64,000 bases of DNA from Chitinophagales bacterium (GTDB lineage: Bacteria; Bacteroidota; Bacteroidia; Chitinophagales; LD1). The position numbers were made by a program, and so were the translations under genes. The first letter of the stretch is position 1; every line of letters begins with the position of its first letter. Shown in pieces: positions 18,392 to 27,000 of this stretch. Below the pieces are notes generated by a model, which had not been told where the DNA came from, did not search any database, and was given only the letters and a program-made list of their open reading frames with translations. The DNA lies in assembly GCA_019638515.1 (NCBI GenBank), contig JAHBTS010000001.1, positions 248,001-312,000 of the forward strand, given 5' to 3'.

Positions 18392-18616
18392 TTAATAATC
18401 CCAAACAGGATTGCGGTTGCCGCGAACATAATCGCGCATTTTTAGCCAAAAGGCCAAAATTAAATATGCAATAATAGGTGAACCAATGGTAAGGCAACTG
18501 GCGTAGATAAAAAACAAGCGAATGTTTTTAATGGGCATACCTAACCGCTCCCCGATTTTGGTACACACGCCAAACATATTGGCTTCAATTAAAAATTTTA
18601 AATCGTTTAGTTGCAT
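18392..18616 (-). CDS. PspC-like small membrane protein
   Basis: 74 residues from the ATG at 18616. It has the PspC pattern: FGVCTKIGERLGMPIKNIRLFFIYASC, then a single hydrophobic helix (TIGSPIIAYLILAFWLKM) and a short basic tail. PspC proteins sense or relay membrane stress in proteobacteria. In Bacteroidota, short stand-alone versions are common with no psp operon, as here. A five-residue longer form from a TTG at 18631 is possible but less likely. Confidence 0.78.
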   Translation of the reverse strand: MQLNDLKFLIEANMFGVCTKIGERLGMPIKNIRLFFIYASCLTIGSPIIAYLILAFWLKMRDYVRGNRNPVWDY

Positions 18617-18642
18617 GGTTTCTACAAGCAAATATGAAGATA

Positions 18643-18650
18643 CAAATCTA
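18643..18650 (-). promoter_or_regulatory. -7 element upstream of the PspC gene
   Basis: The minus strand reads TAGATTTG, a full consensus match, 26 bases upstream of the ATG at 18616. Confidence 0.45.
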
Positions 18651-18768
18651 AATGATAGCTCAGAAAGTTACTTTTTACCACACAGCCTAAAGCACGGAAT
18701 TGTTCATTTTAAAAATAGAAGGTGAATAATTTTAGTTTGTGCTCAATAGAAATTGTTTTTTTAGCCGC

Positions 18769-20451
18769 ATGTTTAAACATATCGGCACAGTTGTATTGAT
18801 GCTGTTTACTGCGTGTTTGTTGGCTCAGGGAACTTATATTCCGTTGGGAAGCGAGGCTTACCATATTATGGATAGGCTCGATATTCGCTATGGAAGAATA
18901 CTGCCAGTGGCGCATACTTCTGTAAAGCCGTATAGCAGAAAATCGGTGGCCGAGGTTGCCGAAACGCTCATGCTTTCGAACTTGCCGTTTAATAAGCGCC
19001 AAAAATTTGAATTGCAGTATTTAGTAGATGATAACAGCGAATGGCTCGATTCGTTGCAAAGCCGCACCGGAAAACCACTTTGGAAATTTTACCGTGAGCC
19101 TGCAAGTTTAGGACACGTAAATGTGAAGAAAGATTTTAGCTTGAAAATAAACCCGATTTTGGCATTTAGAATAGCAGGTGAAAAGAATAATAAAGAAGTA
19201 CTTTTTGTAAATACCAGAGGTGCAGAGGTGCGCTTCACCATTAAGCAAAGAGTAGGTTTTTATTTCTACGTTACCGAAAACCAAACGCGCACGCCACAGT
19301 ATGTACAAGATAAAATAAAAGAGCGCGGTTATATTCCCGGCAACGGCTATTGGAAAGACTATAAAACCACCGGAATAGATTACTTTGAACCACGCGGCTA
19401 TATTGATGTAAATGTGTTGAAATACATTTCGCTGCAATTTGGTTACGATAGAAATTTTATTGGCAACGGCTACCGTTCGTTTTATTTAAGCGACTTTAGT
19501 TCGCCCTATTTTTTCCTAAAAATGAATGTGAAAGTTTGGCGTATAAACTACCAAACCATTTGGGCCGAGTTTATTAACCAATACAATCGTGGAGCCGATA
19601 AAGAACTGCCTAAAAAATACGGAGCATTTCATCATTTAAACTTTAATGTGGCGCACTTCCTCGACATTGGCTTTTTTGAAGGTGTAATTTTTAACCGAAA
19701 AAATCAGTTTGAGTTTCATTATCTAAATCCTGTTATATTCTACAGAGCTATTGAACAATCGCTGGGCTCGCCAGATAATGCACTAATAGGTTTTGATATA
19801 AAAGCAAATGCATTTAACCATTTGCAGCTATACACCCAATTTATTTTAGATGAGTTTAATTTTAAAGAGTTAGTAAAGAATAGCGGTTGGTGGGCCAATA
19901 AATTTGGCTGGCAAATTGGAGCAAAGTATATAGATGTAGTTCCTAATTTAGATTTACAGGCAGAGTTTAATATGGCACGTCCGTATTTGTATTCGCACAA
20001 TACCGGCAGCAATGTAACGGCAAATTATACGCACTACAACCAACCATTGGCACACCCGCTTGGTGCAAATTTTTATGAGTTTATTGCCATAGGAAGATAC
20101 CGTATTTTAAAGAACCTGAATGTTACGGTGAAATATATAAACAGCACTTATGGTGAAGATAGTGTAGATGCAACCACAAAAACACTCACCCATTTTGGTG
20201 GCGATATTTTGCGCAGTACCACTGCCGAAACTGTACGTGGTGTGTATGGAAATAAAATAGGGCAGGGTGCTAAAGCAAAGCAGAACTATTTTGATATGCT
20301 GATTTCGTACCAGCCTTGGCACAATGTGTATATTGATGCAGAAATTCTTTATAGAAAGAAAGACAGCAAAATAAACTCGCGCGACCAAGAAACTTTTTAT
20401 TTCGGTATTGGCGCCAGAATGAATATTGCCTACAAGCAATATGAATTTTAA
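18769..20451 (+). CDS. Outer-membrane beta-barrel protein, Wzi/RemB-like
   Basis: About 560 residues starting at the ATG at 18769, where the signal peptide begins (MFKHIGTVVLMLFTACLLAQ). The mature N-terminus has YIPLGSEAYHIMDRLDIRYG, then a long run of alternating aromatic beta-strands (FNRKNQFEFHYLNPVIFYRA, NYFDMLISYQPWHNVYIDAEI) and ends in aromatic-rich KQYEF. This resembles capsule assembly Wzi-family barrels and the gliding-motility protein RemB of flavobacteria. No capsule cluster is adjacent, so the family is a moderate call. Its stop overlaps that of convergent coaX by 4 bases. Confidence 0.68.
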   Translation: MFKHIGTVVLMLFTACLLAQGTYIPLGSEAYHIMDRLDIRYGRILPVAHTSVKPYSRKSVAEVAETLMLSNLPFNKRQKFELQYLVDDNSEWLDSLQSRTGKPLWKFYREPASLGHVNVKKDFSLKINPILAFRIAGEKNNKEVLFVNTRGAEVRFTIKQRVGFYFYVTENQTRTPQYVQDKIKERGYIPGNGYWKDYKTTGIDYFEPRGYIDVNVLKYISLQFGYDRNFIGNGYRSFYLSDFSSPYFFLKMNVKVWRINYQTIWAEFINQYNRGADKELPKKYGAFHHLNFNVAHFLDIGFFEGVIFNRKNQFEFHYLNPVIFYRAIEQSLGSPDNALIGFDIKANAFNHLQLYTQFILDEFNFKELVKNSGWWANKFGWQIGAKYIDVVPNLDLQAEFNMARPYLYSHNTGSNVTANYTHYNQPLAHPLGANFYEFIAIGRYRILKNLNVTVKYINSTYGEDSVDATTKTLTHFGGDILRSTTAETVRGVYGNKIGQGAKAKQNYFDMLISYQPWHNVYIDAEILYRKKDSKINSRDQETFYFGIGARMNIAYKQYEF

Positions 20452-21182
20452 CTATTAAATTCTATCAAGAAATTAAGCCCTTGCAGTTGCAAATCGGGCA
20501 GGTTGTGGTTTTCTTTTTCTATTGCTTTAGAAAAGAAATTAGATCCGTTTCCGGTAACAACAATTGCTAGCTCCGGATGGGCTTTAGCGTATTGTGCCAC
20601 AATGCCATTTGTTTCTGTAACAATACCATTTAAAACGCCACTCATAATAGCAGATTCGGTAGAGTTTCCGGTAAGCGGCACAGCCTTTCCTTCAGGAAAA
20701 GACTGCATGTATTTTTGGAACGATATTAGCGGAAGATTGGCGGTAAAATGGTGCAGGGCTTTAAACCGCATTTCTATGCCGGGCGCAATGGAGCCTCCCA
20801 TAAATTCTGATGTGGCAGTTAAAAAATTATAGGTAATGCAAGTGCCGGTATCAATGCATAGTATATTCTGTGCCGGAAATAGTTGATGTGCCGCACACAT
20901 CAATGCCAATCTATCGGTACCAACGGTTTCCGGTGTGGCATAGCGGTTTACAATTGGGAGTTTTAGGTGGTGGTTAAAAGTAAGTTGCCGAAATTTTTGT
21001 GTGCTTAAAAAGGCTTCTACTGGATTATCGGATCCGGTTTTGGAAATAATGCTGCAAGTAATTTTTTCTTTTTCTATCGCCTTTTTTATTTCGGCAAAAG
21101 AATGTAGGCGCACCACAATTTTTCCTTGTTTAAAAATTGCTGCTTTTACCGAAGTGTTGCCAATATCAATTACCAAATTCAT
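20448..21182 (-). CDS. coaX: Type III pantothenate kinase
   Basis: A 244-residue ASKHA-fold kinase for the first step of coenzyme A synthesis. Motifs are VIDIGNTSVK (residues 4-13, phosphate loop), GTDRLALM, CIDTGTCITYNF, and VTGNGSNF near the C-terminus. The family needs a monovalent cation and is insensitive to CoA feedback. Starting at the ATG at 21182 puts DIGNT at its usual distance from the N-terminus; an upstream TTG adds seven unconserved residues. It lies 33 bases downstream of fabD on the same strand. Confidence 0.94.
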   Translation of the reverse strand: MNLVIDIGNTSVKAAIFKQGKIVVRLHSFAEIKKAIEKEKITCSIISKTGSDNPVEAFLSTQKFRQLTFNHHLKLPIVNRYATPETVGTDRLALMCAAHQLFPAQNILCIDTGTCITYNFLTATSEFMGGSIAPGIEMRFKALHHFTANLPLISFQKYMQSFPEGKAVPLTGNSTESAIMSGVLNGIVTETNGIVAQYAKAHPELAIVVTGNGSNFFSKAIEKENHNLPDLQLQGLNFLIEFNS

Positions 21183-21215
21183 GGTGCTTTTTGGAGGTTG
21201 CAACTGTTGCTGTGT

Positions 21216-22103
21216 TTACAGTTCTAGTTTTCCAGCCTTTAAGTTAGGGTTTATTTTTTTTACCAATCCGGTAAGCACATTGCCGGGACCTACTTCGTAA
21301 AAAGTAGTGGCACCGTCTGCTGCCATTTGCAAAATGGATTGCGTCCATTTTACCGGAGCTGTTAGTTGCAGAATTAAATTCTGTTGAATGGTTGAAGCAT
21401 TGCTAATTGCCGAAGCACACACGTTTTGGTAAACGGGGCAGCATGGTTCTTTAAATTGCAATTGCTCAATTTTTGTTTGTAGTTCCTTTCGTGCCGGTTC
21501 CATAAGTGGTGAGTGAAATGCACCGCCAACCGGAAGTTTCACCACTCTTTTTACTCCTGCATTTTTTAGCATTTCACCGGCTTGGTCTATGCCGTTTATG
21601 GTTCCTGAAATTACTAATTGCCCGGGTGCATTATAGTTAGCAGCTACTACAGTTTCGTTTTGTATGCTTGCGCAAATTTCTTCTACTTGGGTTTCGCTTT
21701 GGTAGCCTAAAACTGCCGCCATGGTAGATGGCTGTAATTCGCAGGCTTGCTGCATAGCCAGTGCGCGGGTTAGCACTAATTGCAATGCCTCTTCAAAACT
21801 TAAAACTTGTGCTGCTACTAAGGCAGAAAATTCGCCTAAGGAGTGTCCTGCAACCATTTCGGGTTTAAAATTTGGCAGCAGTTGCGCACTAATTACTGAA
21901 TGTAAAAATACTGCGGGTTGGGTTACTTTGGTTTGTTTTAAATCGGCATCGCTGCCTTCAAACATTATAGATGCAATATCAAATCCTAAAATTTGATTGG
22001 CACTTTGGAACATGGCTTTTGCCTGTGTACTTTTTTCGTACAAATCTTTGCCCATGCCGGAGTATTGGCTGCCTTGCCCCGGAAAAATGTATGCTGTTTT
22101 CAT
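21216..22103 (-). CDS. fabD: Malonyl-CoA:ACP transacylase
   Basis: A 295-residue enzyme that moves malonyl groups from CoA to acyl carrier protein to start fatty-acid elongation. It shows the N-terminal FPGQGSQYSGMG, the nucleophile S88 in GHSLGE (86-91), NYNAPGQLVISG, the catalytic His in GGAFHSPLM, and EVGPGNVLTGL at the end. Length and motif order are standard. It sits between pth and coaX on the same strand, an arrangement that may be a single transcript. No other fab genes are in the window. Confidence 0.96.
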   Translation of the reverse strand: MKTAYIFPGQGSQYSGMGKDLYEKSTQAKAMFQSANQILGFDIASIMFEGSDADLKQTKVTQPAVFLHSVISAQLLPNFKPEMVAGHSLGEFSALVAAQVLSFEEALQLVLTRALAMQQACELQPSTMAAVLGYQSETQVEEICASIQNETVVAANYNAPGQLVISGTINGIDQAGEMLKNAGVKRVVKLPVGGAFHSPLMEPARKELQTKIEQLQFKEPCCPVYQNVCASAISNASTIQQNLILQLTAPVKWTQSILQMAADGATTFYEVGPGNVLTGLVKKINPNLKAGKLEL

Positions 22104-22191
22104 TTGCTGTGTTTTTACCCAATACCTAAATAGTATGTGCTTGCAATTCTATTTATTTAATCGGAATGGCTGTGAGGCTTTTTTAGGATTG

Positions 22192-22752
22192 CTATTTATT
22201 AAATTTAGTCATGGCACGTTCTATGCCTTCAAACATAAATGCGTGTGCGGCATCTGCCGATTTTTGAAGTAATTCAGGCAATTGTTTCTTTTCTTCTTCA
22301 TTCCACTTTCCTAATACAAAATGCACTTGTGCGCCTTTGGGATAATTGCTGCCAATACCGAACCGCAGCCTTGCATAGTTGCCATTTCCCAAGGCGGCAT
22401 CTATGTCTTTTAAGCCATTGTGTCCGCCATCGCTACCTTTGCCGCGCAAGCGAATAGTGCCAAATGAAATGGCTAAATCATCGAGTATTACCAATAAGTT
22501 TTGTGGTTGAATTTTTAATTCGGTAAGCCAGTAGCGCACGGCCTTGCCACTTAAATTCATGTAGGTAGTGGGCTTAATTAGATAAATATTTTTTCCGCGC
22601 GAGCGGTAAGTGGCAAAGTGTGCATGGCGATCGAGCGCAAAGGTAGCACCTGCTTTTTGTGCCATTGTATCAAGCACATCAAAACCAATGTTATGCCTGG
22701 TACCTGCATATTCATCACCAATGTTTCCTAGGCCTGCAATTAAAAAACTCAC
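22192..22752 (-). CDS. pth: Peptidyl-tRNA hydrolase
   Basis: A 186-residue enzyme that frees tRNA from prematurely released peptidyl-tRNA. The catalytic H20 and substrate-binding N10 are in place (AGLGNIGDEYAGTRHNIGF), and the conserved YMNLSG, ILDDL and GSDGGHNGLK motifs follow. The start is GTG at 22752, which places N10 and H20 at their canonical positions. The gene lies upstream of fabD with an 88-base gap. Confidence 0.95.
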   Translation of the reverse strand: MSFLIAGLGNIGDEYAGTRHNIGFDVLDTMAQKAGATFALDRHAHFATYRSRGKNIYLIKPTTYMNLSGKAVRYWLTELKIQPQNLLVILDDLAISFGTIRLRGKGSDGGHNGLKDIDAALGNGNYARLRFGIGSNYPKGAQVHFVLGKWNEEEKKQLPELLQKSADAAHAFMFEGIERAMTKFNK

Positions 22753-22873
22753 GATATATTCTTTAGTAATGCTGCAAAGAAATTTATTTCCTGCAAAAGC
22801 GATTTGAAGAAGTTACAATAATATGACACGAATCATTTGGTAGAAACAACGACTTCATTAAGTTTGCGCTTAA

Positions 22874-22888
22874 TTAGATTTAATCTAA
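22874..22888. promoter_or_regulatory. Perfect AT-rich inverted repeat before a small gene
   Basis: Seven-base arms (22874-22880 and 22882-22888) flank one central T, six bases upstream of the ATG at 22895. It could be an operator for a dimeric regulator. It is AT-rich, so chance is possible. Confidence 0.3.
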
Positions 22889-22894
22889 ATAATA

Positions 22895-23107
22895 ATGACC
22901 GACAGAATTTATACAATAGAGCAGTTAGATACAGAGCAAAACTTTGCTTTGGCAACCTTGTGTAAGCAAAAGGACTGTTTACAGCAATGGCTTAAGTATT
23001 TGAATGTGAAAAGCATTTATATGCCCGAAGAAGTGGCGAAGTACAAGAAGCGAATAGCGGATATAAATAATGCTATAAAAATTTTAGAAGGAGAATTGCA
23101 GCATTAG
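22895..23107 (+). CDS. Small hypothetical protein
   Basis: A 70-residue, charged, probably helical cytoplasmic protein (YTIEQLDTEQNFALATLCKQ ... KYKKRIADINNAIKILEGEL) with two Cys and no signal or membrane segment. The C-terminal half has coiled-coil character. I do not recognise a family. Support for it being real comes from the ATG just after an inverted repeat, codon use like its neighbours, and the lack of a better reading in the stretch. Its stop overlaps by a few bases the stop of the convergent 34-residue membrane protein. Confidence 0.5.
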   Translation: MTDRIYTIEQLDTEQNFALATLCKQKDCLQQWLKYLNVKSIYMPEEVAKYKKRIADINNAIKILEGELQH

Positions 23108-23208
23108 TTGTTCTTATCGGAAAGAAGTTTTTTTAGTAAGAGCAGTAAGAATAAAATACCCGCCAATAGGAAAGTACAGCCAATAAAATACTCTACGCTT
23201 TCGCTCAT
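23104..23208 (-). CDS. 34-residue single-pass membrane protein
   Basis: A short open frame from the ATG at 23208 to TAA at 23104. The peptide begins MSESVEYFIGCTF, continues with an uninterrupted Leu/Ile-rich helix, and ends KKLLSDKNN: an acidic N-terminus, one transmembrane span and a basic tail, as in small respiratory accessory subunits (CcoQ-, CcmD- or CydX-like). A full-consensus -7 element (TATGTTTG, 23214-23221 on the minus strand) ends five bases upstream, which supports expression. No partner gene identifies the function. Confidence 0.5.
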   Translation of the reverse strand: MSESVEYFIGCTFLLAGILFLLLLLKKLLSDKNN

Positions 23209-23213
23209 ATAAG

Positions 23214-23221
23214 CAAACATA
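23214..23221 (-). promoter_or_regulatory. -7 element abutting the 34-residue protein gene
   Basis: The minus strand reads TATGTTTG, ending 5 bases before the ATG at 23208. This implies a leaderless or nearly leaderless mRNA. Confidence 0.4.
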
Positions 23222-23307
23222 GAAGATAGCCGATACACCACTTGCTAATCCCCAAAAAACACATATTACTTGACAATAAAATGACAATTAAAACAAACAG
23301 ATACCAA

Positions 23308-24474
23308 ATGAAAAAAACAACCAGCCAAATTATTGCAATACTTGCCATTACGCTAAGTATAAGCGCTTGTAAGAAGGATAATACCGGAGAAAATAATGAA
23401 CTTAAAAAGGCGGTAGTAGCCAACTATGCAACTATAGTGCATGCCAACTATAACGATGCTTTGGCAAAGGCCGAAGTATTAAAAACTAAAATAGATGATT
23501 TTGTGGCAGCACCAACACAGGCTAGCTTAGATGCTGCCAAACAAGCTTGGTTAGATGCACGTTTGCCTTATGGACAAACCGAAGCCTATAGATTTTACAG
23601 CGGGCCAATAGATGACGATAATGGTCCTGAAGGTTTATTAAATGCATGGCCATTAGACGAAGCATATATTGATTATGTACAAGGTAATGCCACCGCAGGA
23701 ATTATTAACGATACTGCTGCGCATCCCGTAATTAGCAAGCAAGTAATTGAAAACCTGAACGAGCAAGGAGGTGAAACTAATGTAAGTTGCGGTTTTCATG
23801 CAATTGAGTTCTTATTGTGGGGGCAAGATTTTAGTGCAAGCAGCGCGGGCAACAGGCCTTTTACAGATTACACCACAGCACCTAATGCACAGCGCAGAGG
23901 CGCATACTTACAAGCTTGTGCAGCCTTGTTGGTGGAACATTTGGATGCATTGGTGGCTGCATGGGCACCATCTTCTACCGGAAACTACCGTGCAAGTTTC
24001 GAGAGTCAAAATTCCGATGTGGCTATTAAGAATATTATCCAAGGAATTGGATTTTTAACCAAGGGTGAATTGGCGGGCGAAAGATTAGAAGTAGCATACG
24101 ATTCTCAACTGCAAGAAGATGAGCATTCTTGCTTTAGCGATAATACACACAACGATGTGCGCATGAATATCTTAGGTATTCAAAACGTATTTTTGGGAAG
24201 CTACCAAACTACAGCCGGCAGCACTATTTCCGGCAGTGGTATTTACGATGTTTTGAAGTTAAAAGATGCAGCCGCTGCCGATGAACTGAAAGCGAAATTA
24301 GAAGATAGCAAAACAAAATGCTATGCCATAAGCGCACCTTTCGACCAACAAATAGTTGCTAGCAACACAACAGGCAGAGCTGCTGTGAAAGCTGCAATTG
24401 ATGCTTTAAAATTGCAAGGCGATAAATTGGCGGCAGCAGCTAAAAATGCAGGTTACGATATCGTAATAGAATAA
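23308..24474 (+). CDS. Imelysin family lipoprotein (M75-like), first of two
   Basis: A 388-residue periplasmic lipoprotein, with the lipobox Cys at residue 21 (LSISAC). The start at 23308 is set by this signal peptide. Imelysin (EfeO/IrpA/IcmA-like) proteins are four-helix-bundle pairs tied to iron uptake. The signature GxHxxE is intact as G162-F-H164-A-I-E167, together with WLDARLPYGQTEAYRFYSGP and PLDEAYIDYV, the usual first-half motifs. It opens a tight five-gene operon: the next start is 4 bases after its stop. Iron binding is the family's proposed role; proteolysis claimed for early members is doubtful. Confidence 0.9.
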   Translation: MKKTTSQIIAILAITLSISACKKDNTGENNELKKAVVANYATIVHANYNDALAKAEVLKTKIDDFVAAPTQASLDAAKQAWLDARLPYGQTEAYRFYSGPIDDDNGPEGLLNAWPLDEAYIDYVQGNATAGIINDTAAHPVISKQVIENLNEQGGETNVSCGFHAIEFLLWGQDFSASSAGNRPFTDYTTAPNAQRRGAYLQACAALLVEHLDALVAAWAPSSTGNYRASFESQNSDVAIKNIIQGIGFLTKGELAGERLEVAYDSQLQEDEHSCFSDNTHNDVRMNILGIQNVFLGSYQTTAGSTISGSGIYDVLKLKDAAAADELKAKLEDSKTKCYAISAPFDQQIVASNTTGRAAVKAAIDALKLQGDKLAAAAKNAGYDIVIE

Positions 24475-24478
24475 AATT

Positions 24479-25912
24479 ATGAAGCGGAAATTCCGTCCTT
24501 GTTTTCATCAGCACTTAATGCTTGCCATATTTTTTATGGCAAGCATTTTAGTTTTTTCCATGCATGGTTGTAAGCCGGAAAATTCCATATCGAGTTACGA
24601 AGCAGGCGAAGAAAATTCGGGAGGAGCTACTACCGTTTTCGATTTTTCGCAGAATGCATTTAACCATTCGGCAGCTAACCTTACCGGAGATGATGAAACT
24701 AAATTTTCCGTAGGTAATTCATTCTTTAGACAAAATTGGGTAATAGCACCTTCATCTACCGAAGGAAGAGATGGCTTGGGACCTTTGTATAATGCCACCA
24801 GCTGCTCCGGCTGCCATTTCTTAGATGGAAGAGGCAGACCGCCATTGGGAAATGAAGGCGTAACAGGTTTTTTACTTCGTTTAAGTATTGCAGGTGTTGG
24901 CGCACATGGAGAGCCAATGCCACATGCGGTGTATGGCGGCCAGTTTCAAACATTGGCAATTCCGGGAGTGCAGCCGGAGGGCGAAGTGTCTATTTTATAT
25001 GAGAATATAAGTGGCGCATTTGCCGATGGCACAACATATAATTTGCAGAAGCCTTCGTATTTGCTTACCGGTAATTATGGCTTGCTGGCAGGTGTGCTTA
25101 CTTCGCCACGCGTAGCACCGCAAATGTCTGGATTAGGTTTGCTCGAAGCAATTGCAGAGCAAGACATTTTAAAGTATGTAGATGAAGCAGATGCCAATGG
25201 CGATGGCATTTCGGGTAGGGCAAATTATGTGTGGGATTTTAAAAATAAACAGCAGCAATTGGGTCGTTTTGGATGGAAGGCAAACCAGCCAAGTTTGTAC
25301 CAACAAACAGCAGCAGCATTTAATGGCGATATTGGTATTACATCATCGCTTTTTTCGAGCGATCATTGCACCTCTGCACAAGCAGATTGCTCCCAAGCTC
25401 CCAATGGAAACAATGCTTCCGATAGTTTTGAGTTGAGCGATTACCAATTGAGTAGAACTGCTTTTTATGCAGCTACATTGGCAGTTCCGGGGCGAAGAGC
25501 TGCAAAAGATGAAGTAGTTTTAAAGGGAAAAAAATTATTTACCGATATAGGTTGTGCTAAGTGTCATATTCCTTCGTTTACTACGGCTTCGCACCCGGAA
25601 ATTTCTGCAGTAAGCAACCAAAAAATTTATCCTTACACCGATTTGCTTTTGCACGATATGGGTAGTGATTTAGCCGATAATCGACCCGATTTTTTGGCAA
25701 ATGGGAATGAGTGGCGTACACCTCCGCTGTGGGGTATTGGGCTTTTTCAAACAGTAAACAAGCATACCAATTATTTACACGATGGAAGAGCCAGAAACCT
25801 TACAGAGGCTATACTTTGGCATGGTGGCGAAGGAGAAGTTTCCAAAAACAGTTTTAAAAAGTTAAGTGCCGAAGAACGTTTGAGTCTTCTAAAATTTTTA
25901 GAATCGCTATGA
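24479..25912 (+). CDS. Di-heme oxidoreductase lipoprotein (DUF1111)
   Basis: A 477-residue predicted periplasmic lipoprotein (lipobox Cys at 31, SMHGC). Two c-type heme sites are present: C109-S-G-C112-H113 and C359-A-K-C362-H363. The sequence between them (DGRGRPPLGNEG, DANGDGISGRANYV, TPPLWGIGLFQTVN) is that of the DUF1111 di-heme family, sometimes called thiol oxidoreductase and related to MauG and di-heme peroxidases. DUF1111 genes are often found beside imelysins, which fits a redox role in iron handling. It overlaps the next imelysin gene by 4 bases (ATGA). Confidence 0.9.
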   Translation: MKRKFRPCFHQHLMLAIFFMASILVFSMHGCKPENSISSYEAGEENSGGATTVFDFSQNAFNHSAANLTGDDETKFSVGNSFFRQNWVIAPSSTEGRDGLGPLYNATSCSGCHFLDGRGRPPLGNEGVTGFLLRLSIAGVGAHGEPMPHAVYGGQFQTLAIPGVQPEGEVSILYENISGAFADGTTYNLQKPSYLLTGNYGLLAGVLTSPRVAPQMSGLGLLEAIAEQDILKYVDEADANGDGISGRANYVWDFKNKQQQLGRFGWKANQPSLYQQTAAAFNGDIGITSSLFSSDHCTSAQADCSQAPNGNNASDSFELSDYQLSRTAFYAATLAVPGRRAAKDEVVLKGKKLFTDIGCAKCHIPSFTTASHPEISAVSNQKIYPYTDLLLHDMGSDLADNRPDFLANGNEWRTPPLWGIGLFQTVNKHTNYLHDGRARNLTEAILWHGGEGEVSKNSFKKLSAEERLSLLKFLESL

Positions 25913-27000
25913 TGAAATATTTCAATCTATTACTTGCGCTTTGTGTATTGTTTTCTTTTTCGGCTTGCAAGAAGAAAAGCACCGCACTCGAAAATTACGA
26001 TAGAGGAACATTATTAAAAAGCCTTGCCGATAATACCATTGCTCCGGCTTACAATAATTTTTCGGTGCAGGCAGATAGTTTGTATGCGACCGCAGTATTA
26101 TTTGCCCAAACAAATGCATTGAATGATTTAGCAAAAGTGGTAACTCAATGGCAGCATACGGTTGATGCTTGGCAACAATGTGAGCCATACAATATTGGCT
26201 ATGTAAGAGATAATTCTGTGGGCGCTCAAATAGCTTCTTTCCCTTCAAACAATTTAGTAATTGAATCTGAAATTGCCGGAACTTCAACTATTGATGAAAA
26301 TTATATTGCAGCAACCGGTACTACCCGAAAAGGTTTGTCGGCTGTGGAGTATTTAATTTTTGGAACAAGTGGCAATACGTCTGCGGTGCAAGACTCGTTT
26401 GCAAACTCGCTTAGGCGGAAAGCGTATTTGGTGGCTTTGTGTGCGCATATAAAAACGGTGGCGCATAGTGTAAAAGCAGAGTGGAATGGAGGTGCTTCAT
26501 ACAATTATTTTACTACGCAAACTCAAATGGATATTAGTGGTGCGTTGAATCAATTTGTAAATGCACTGGTAGAACATATAGAGTTTGTGCGTAAGAGCAA
26601 AGTTGGTAAGCCGTGCGGTGTGGAGCCGGGAGCTACTGCCGATTATAGTAAGTTAGAAAATCGCTATGCTCCGCGTTCATTAGAAAATATTAAACACAAT
26701 ATAGCAGCATGGCGCGCATGTTTTGCTATAAGCAATGCCACAGGAATAAACAACTATGCCGATGCTGTAGATGCAACTTACAATGGCGAAAAACTATCGG
26801 TTGTAATTTTAAACCAGTTAGATGCGTGCATGGCAAAAGCCAATGCCATCAATGGTTCACTGGAAAGTGCCGCACAAAACAATGTTAATACAGTAAAAGA
26901 ATTGCACCTTGAATTGAAGAAATTAACGGTGCTTACGAAGGTGGATTTAAGTTCTAGTTTAGGAGTGGTAATAACTTTTAGCGACAACGATGGCGATTAA
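25909..27000 (+). CDS. Imelysin family lipoprotein, second, with altered signature
   Basis: A 363-residue lipoprotein (lipobox Cys at 20, FSFSAC). It aligns with the imelysin pattern (WQHTVDAWQQCEPYNIGYV, GLSAVEYLIFG, YLVALCAHI), but the GxHxxE signature reads G142-L-S144-A-V-E147, so the proposed metal-binding His is Ser. The Glu is kept. The protein may be a partner or structural subunit of the first imelysin, or bind metal differently. Both ends overlap neighbouring genes (4 bases before, 11 bases after), implying translational coupling. Confidence 0.85.
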   Translation: MMKYFNLLLALCVLFSFSACKKKSTALENYDRGTLLKSLADNTIAPAYNNFSVQADSLYATAVLFAQTNALNDLAKVVTQWQHTVDAWQQCEPYNIGYVRDNSVGAQIASFPSNNLVIESEIAGTSTIDENYIAATGTTRKGLSAVEYLIFGTSGNTSAVQDSFANSLRRKAYLVALCAHIKTVAHSVKAEWNGGASYNYFTTQTQMDISGALNQFVNALVEHIEFVRKSKVGKPCGVEPGATADYSKLENRYAPRSLENIKHNIAAWRACFAISNATGINNYADAVDATYNGEKLSVVILNQLDACMAKANAINGSLESAAQNNVNTVKELHLELKKLTVLTKVDLSSSLGVVITFSDNDGD

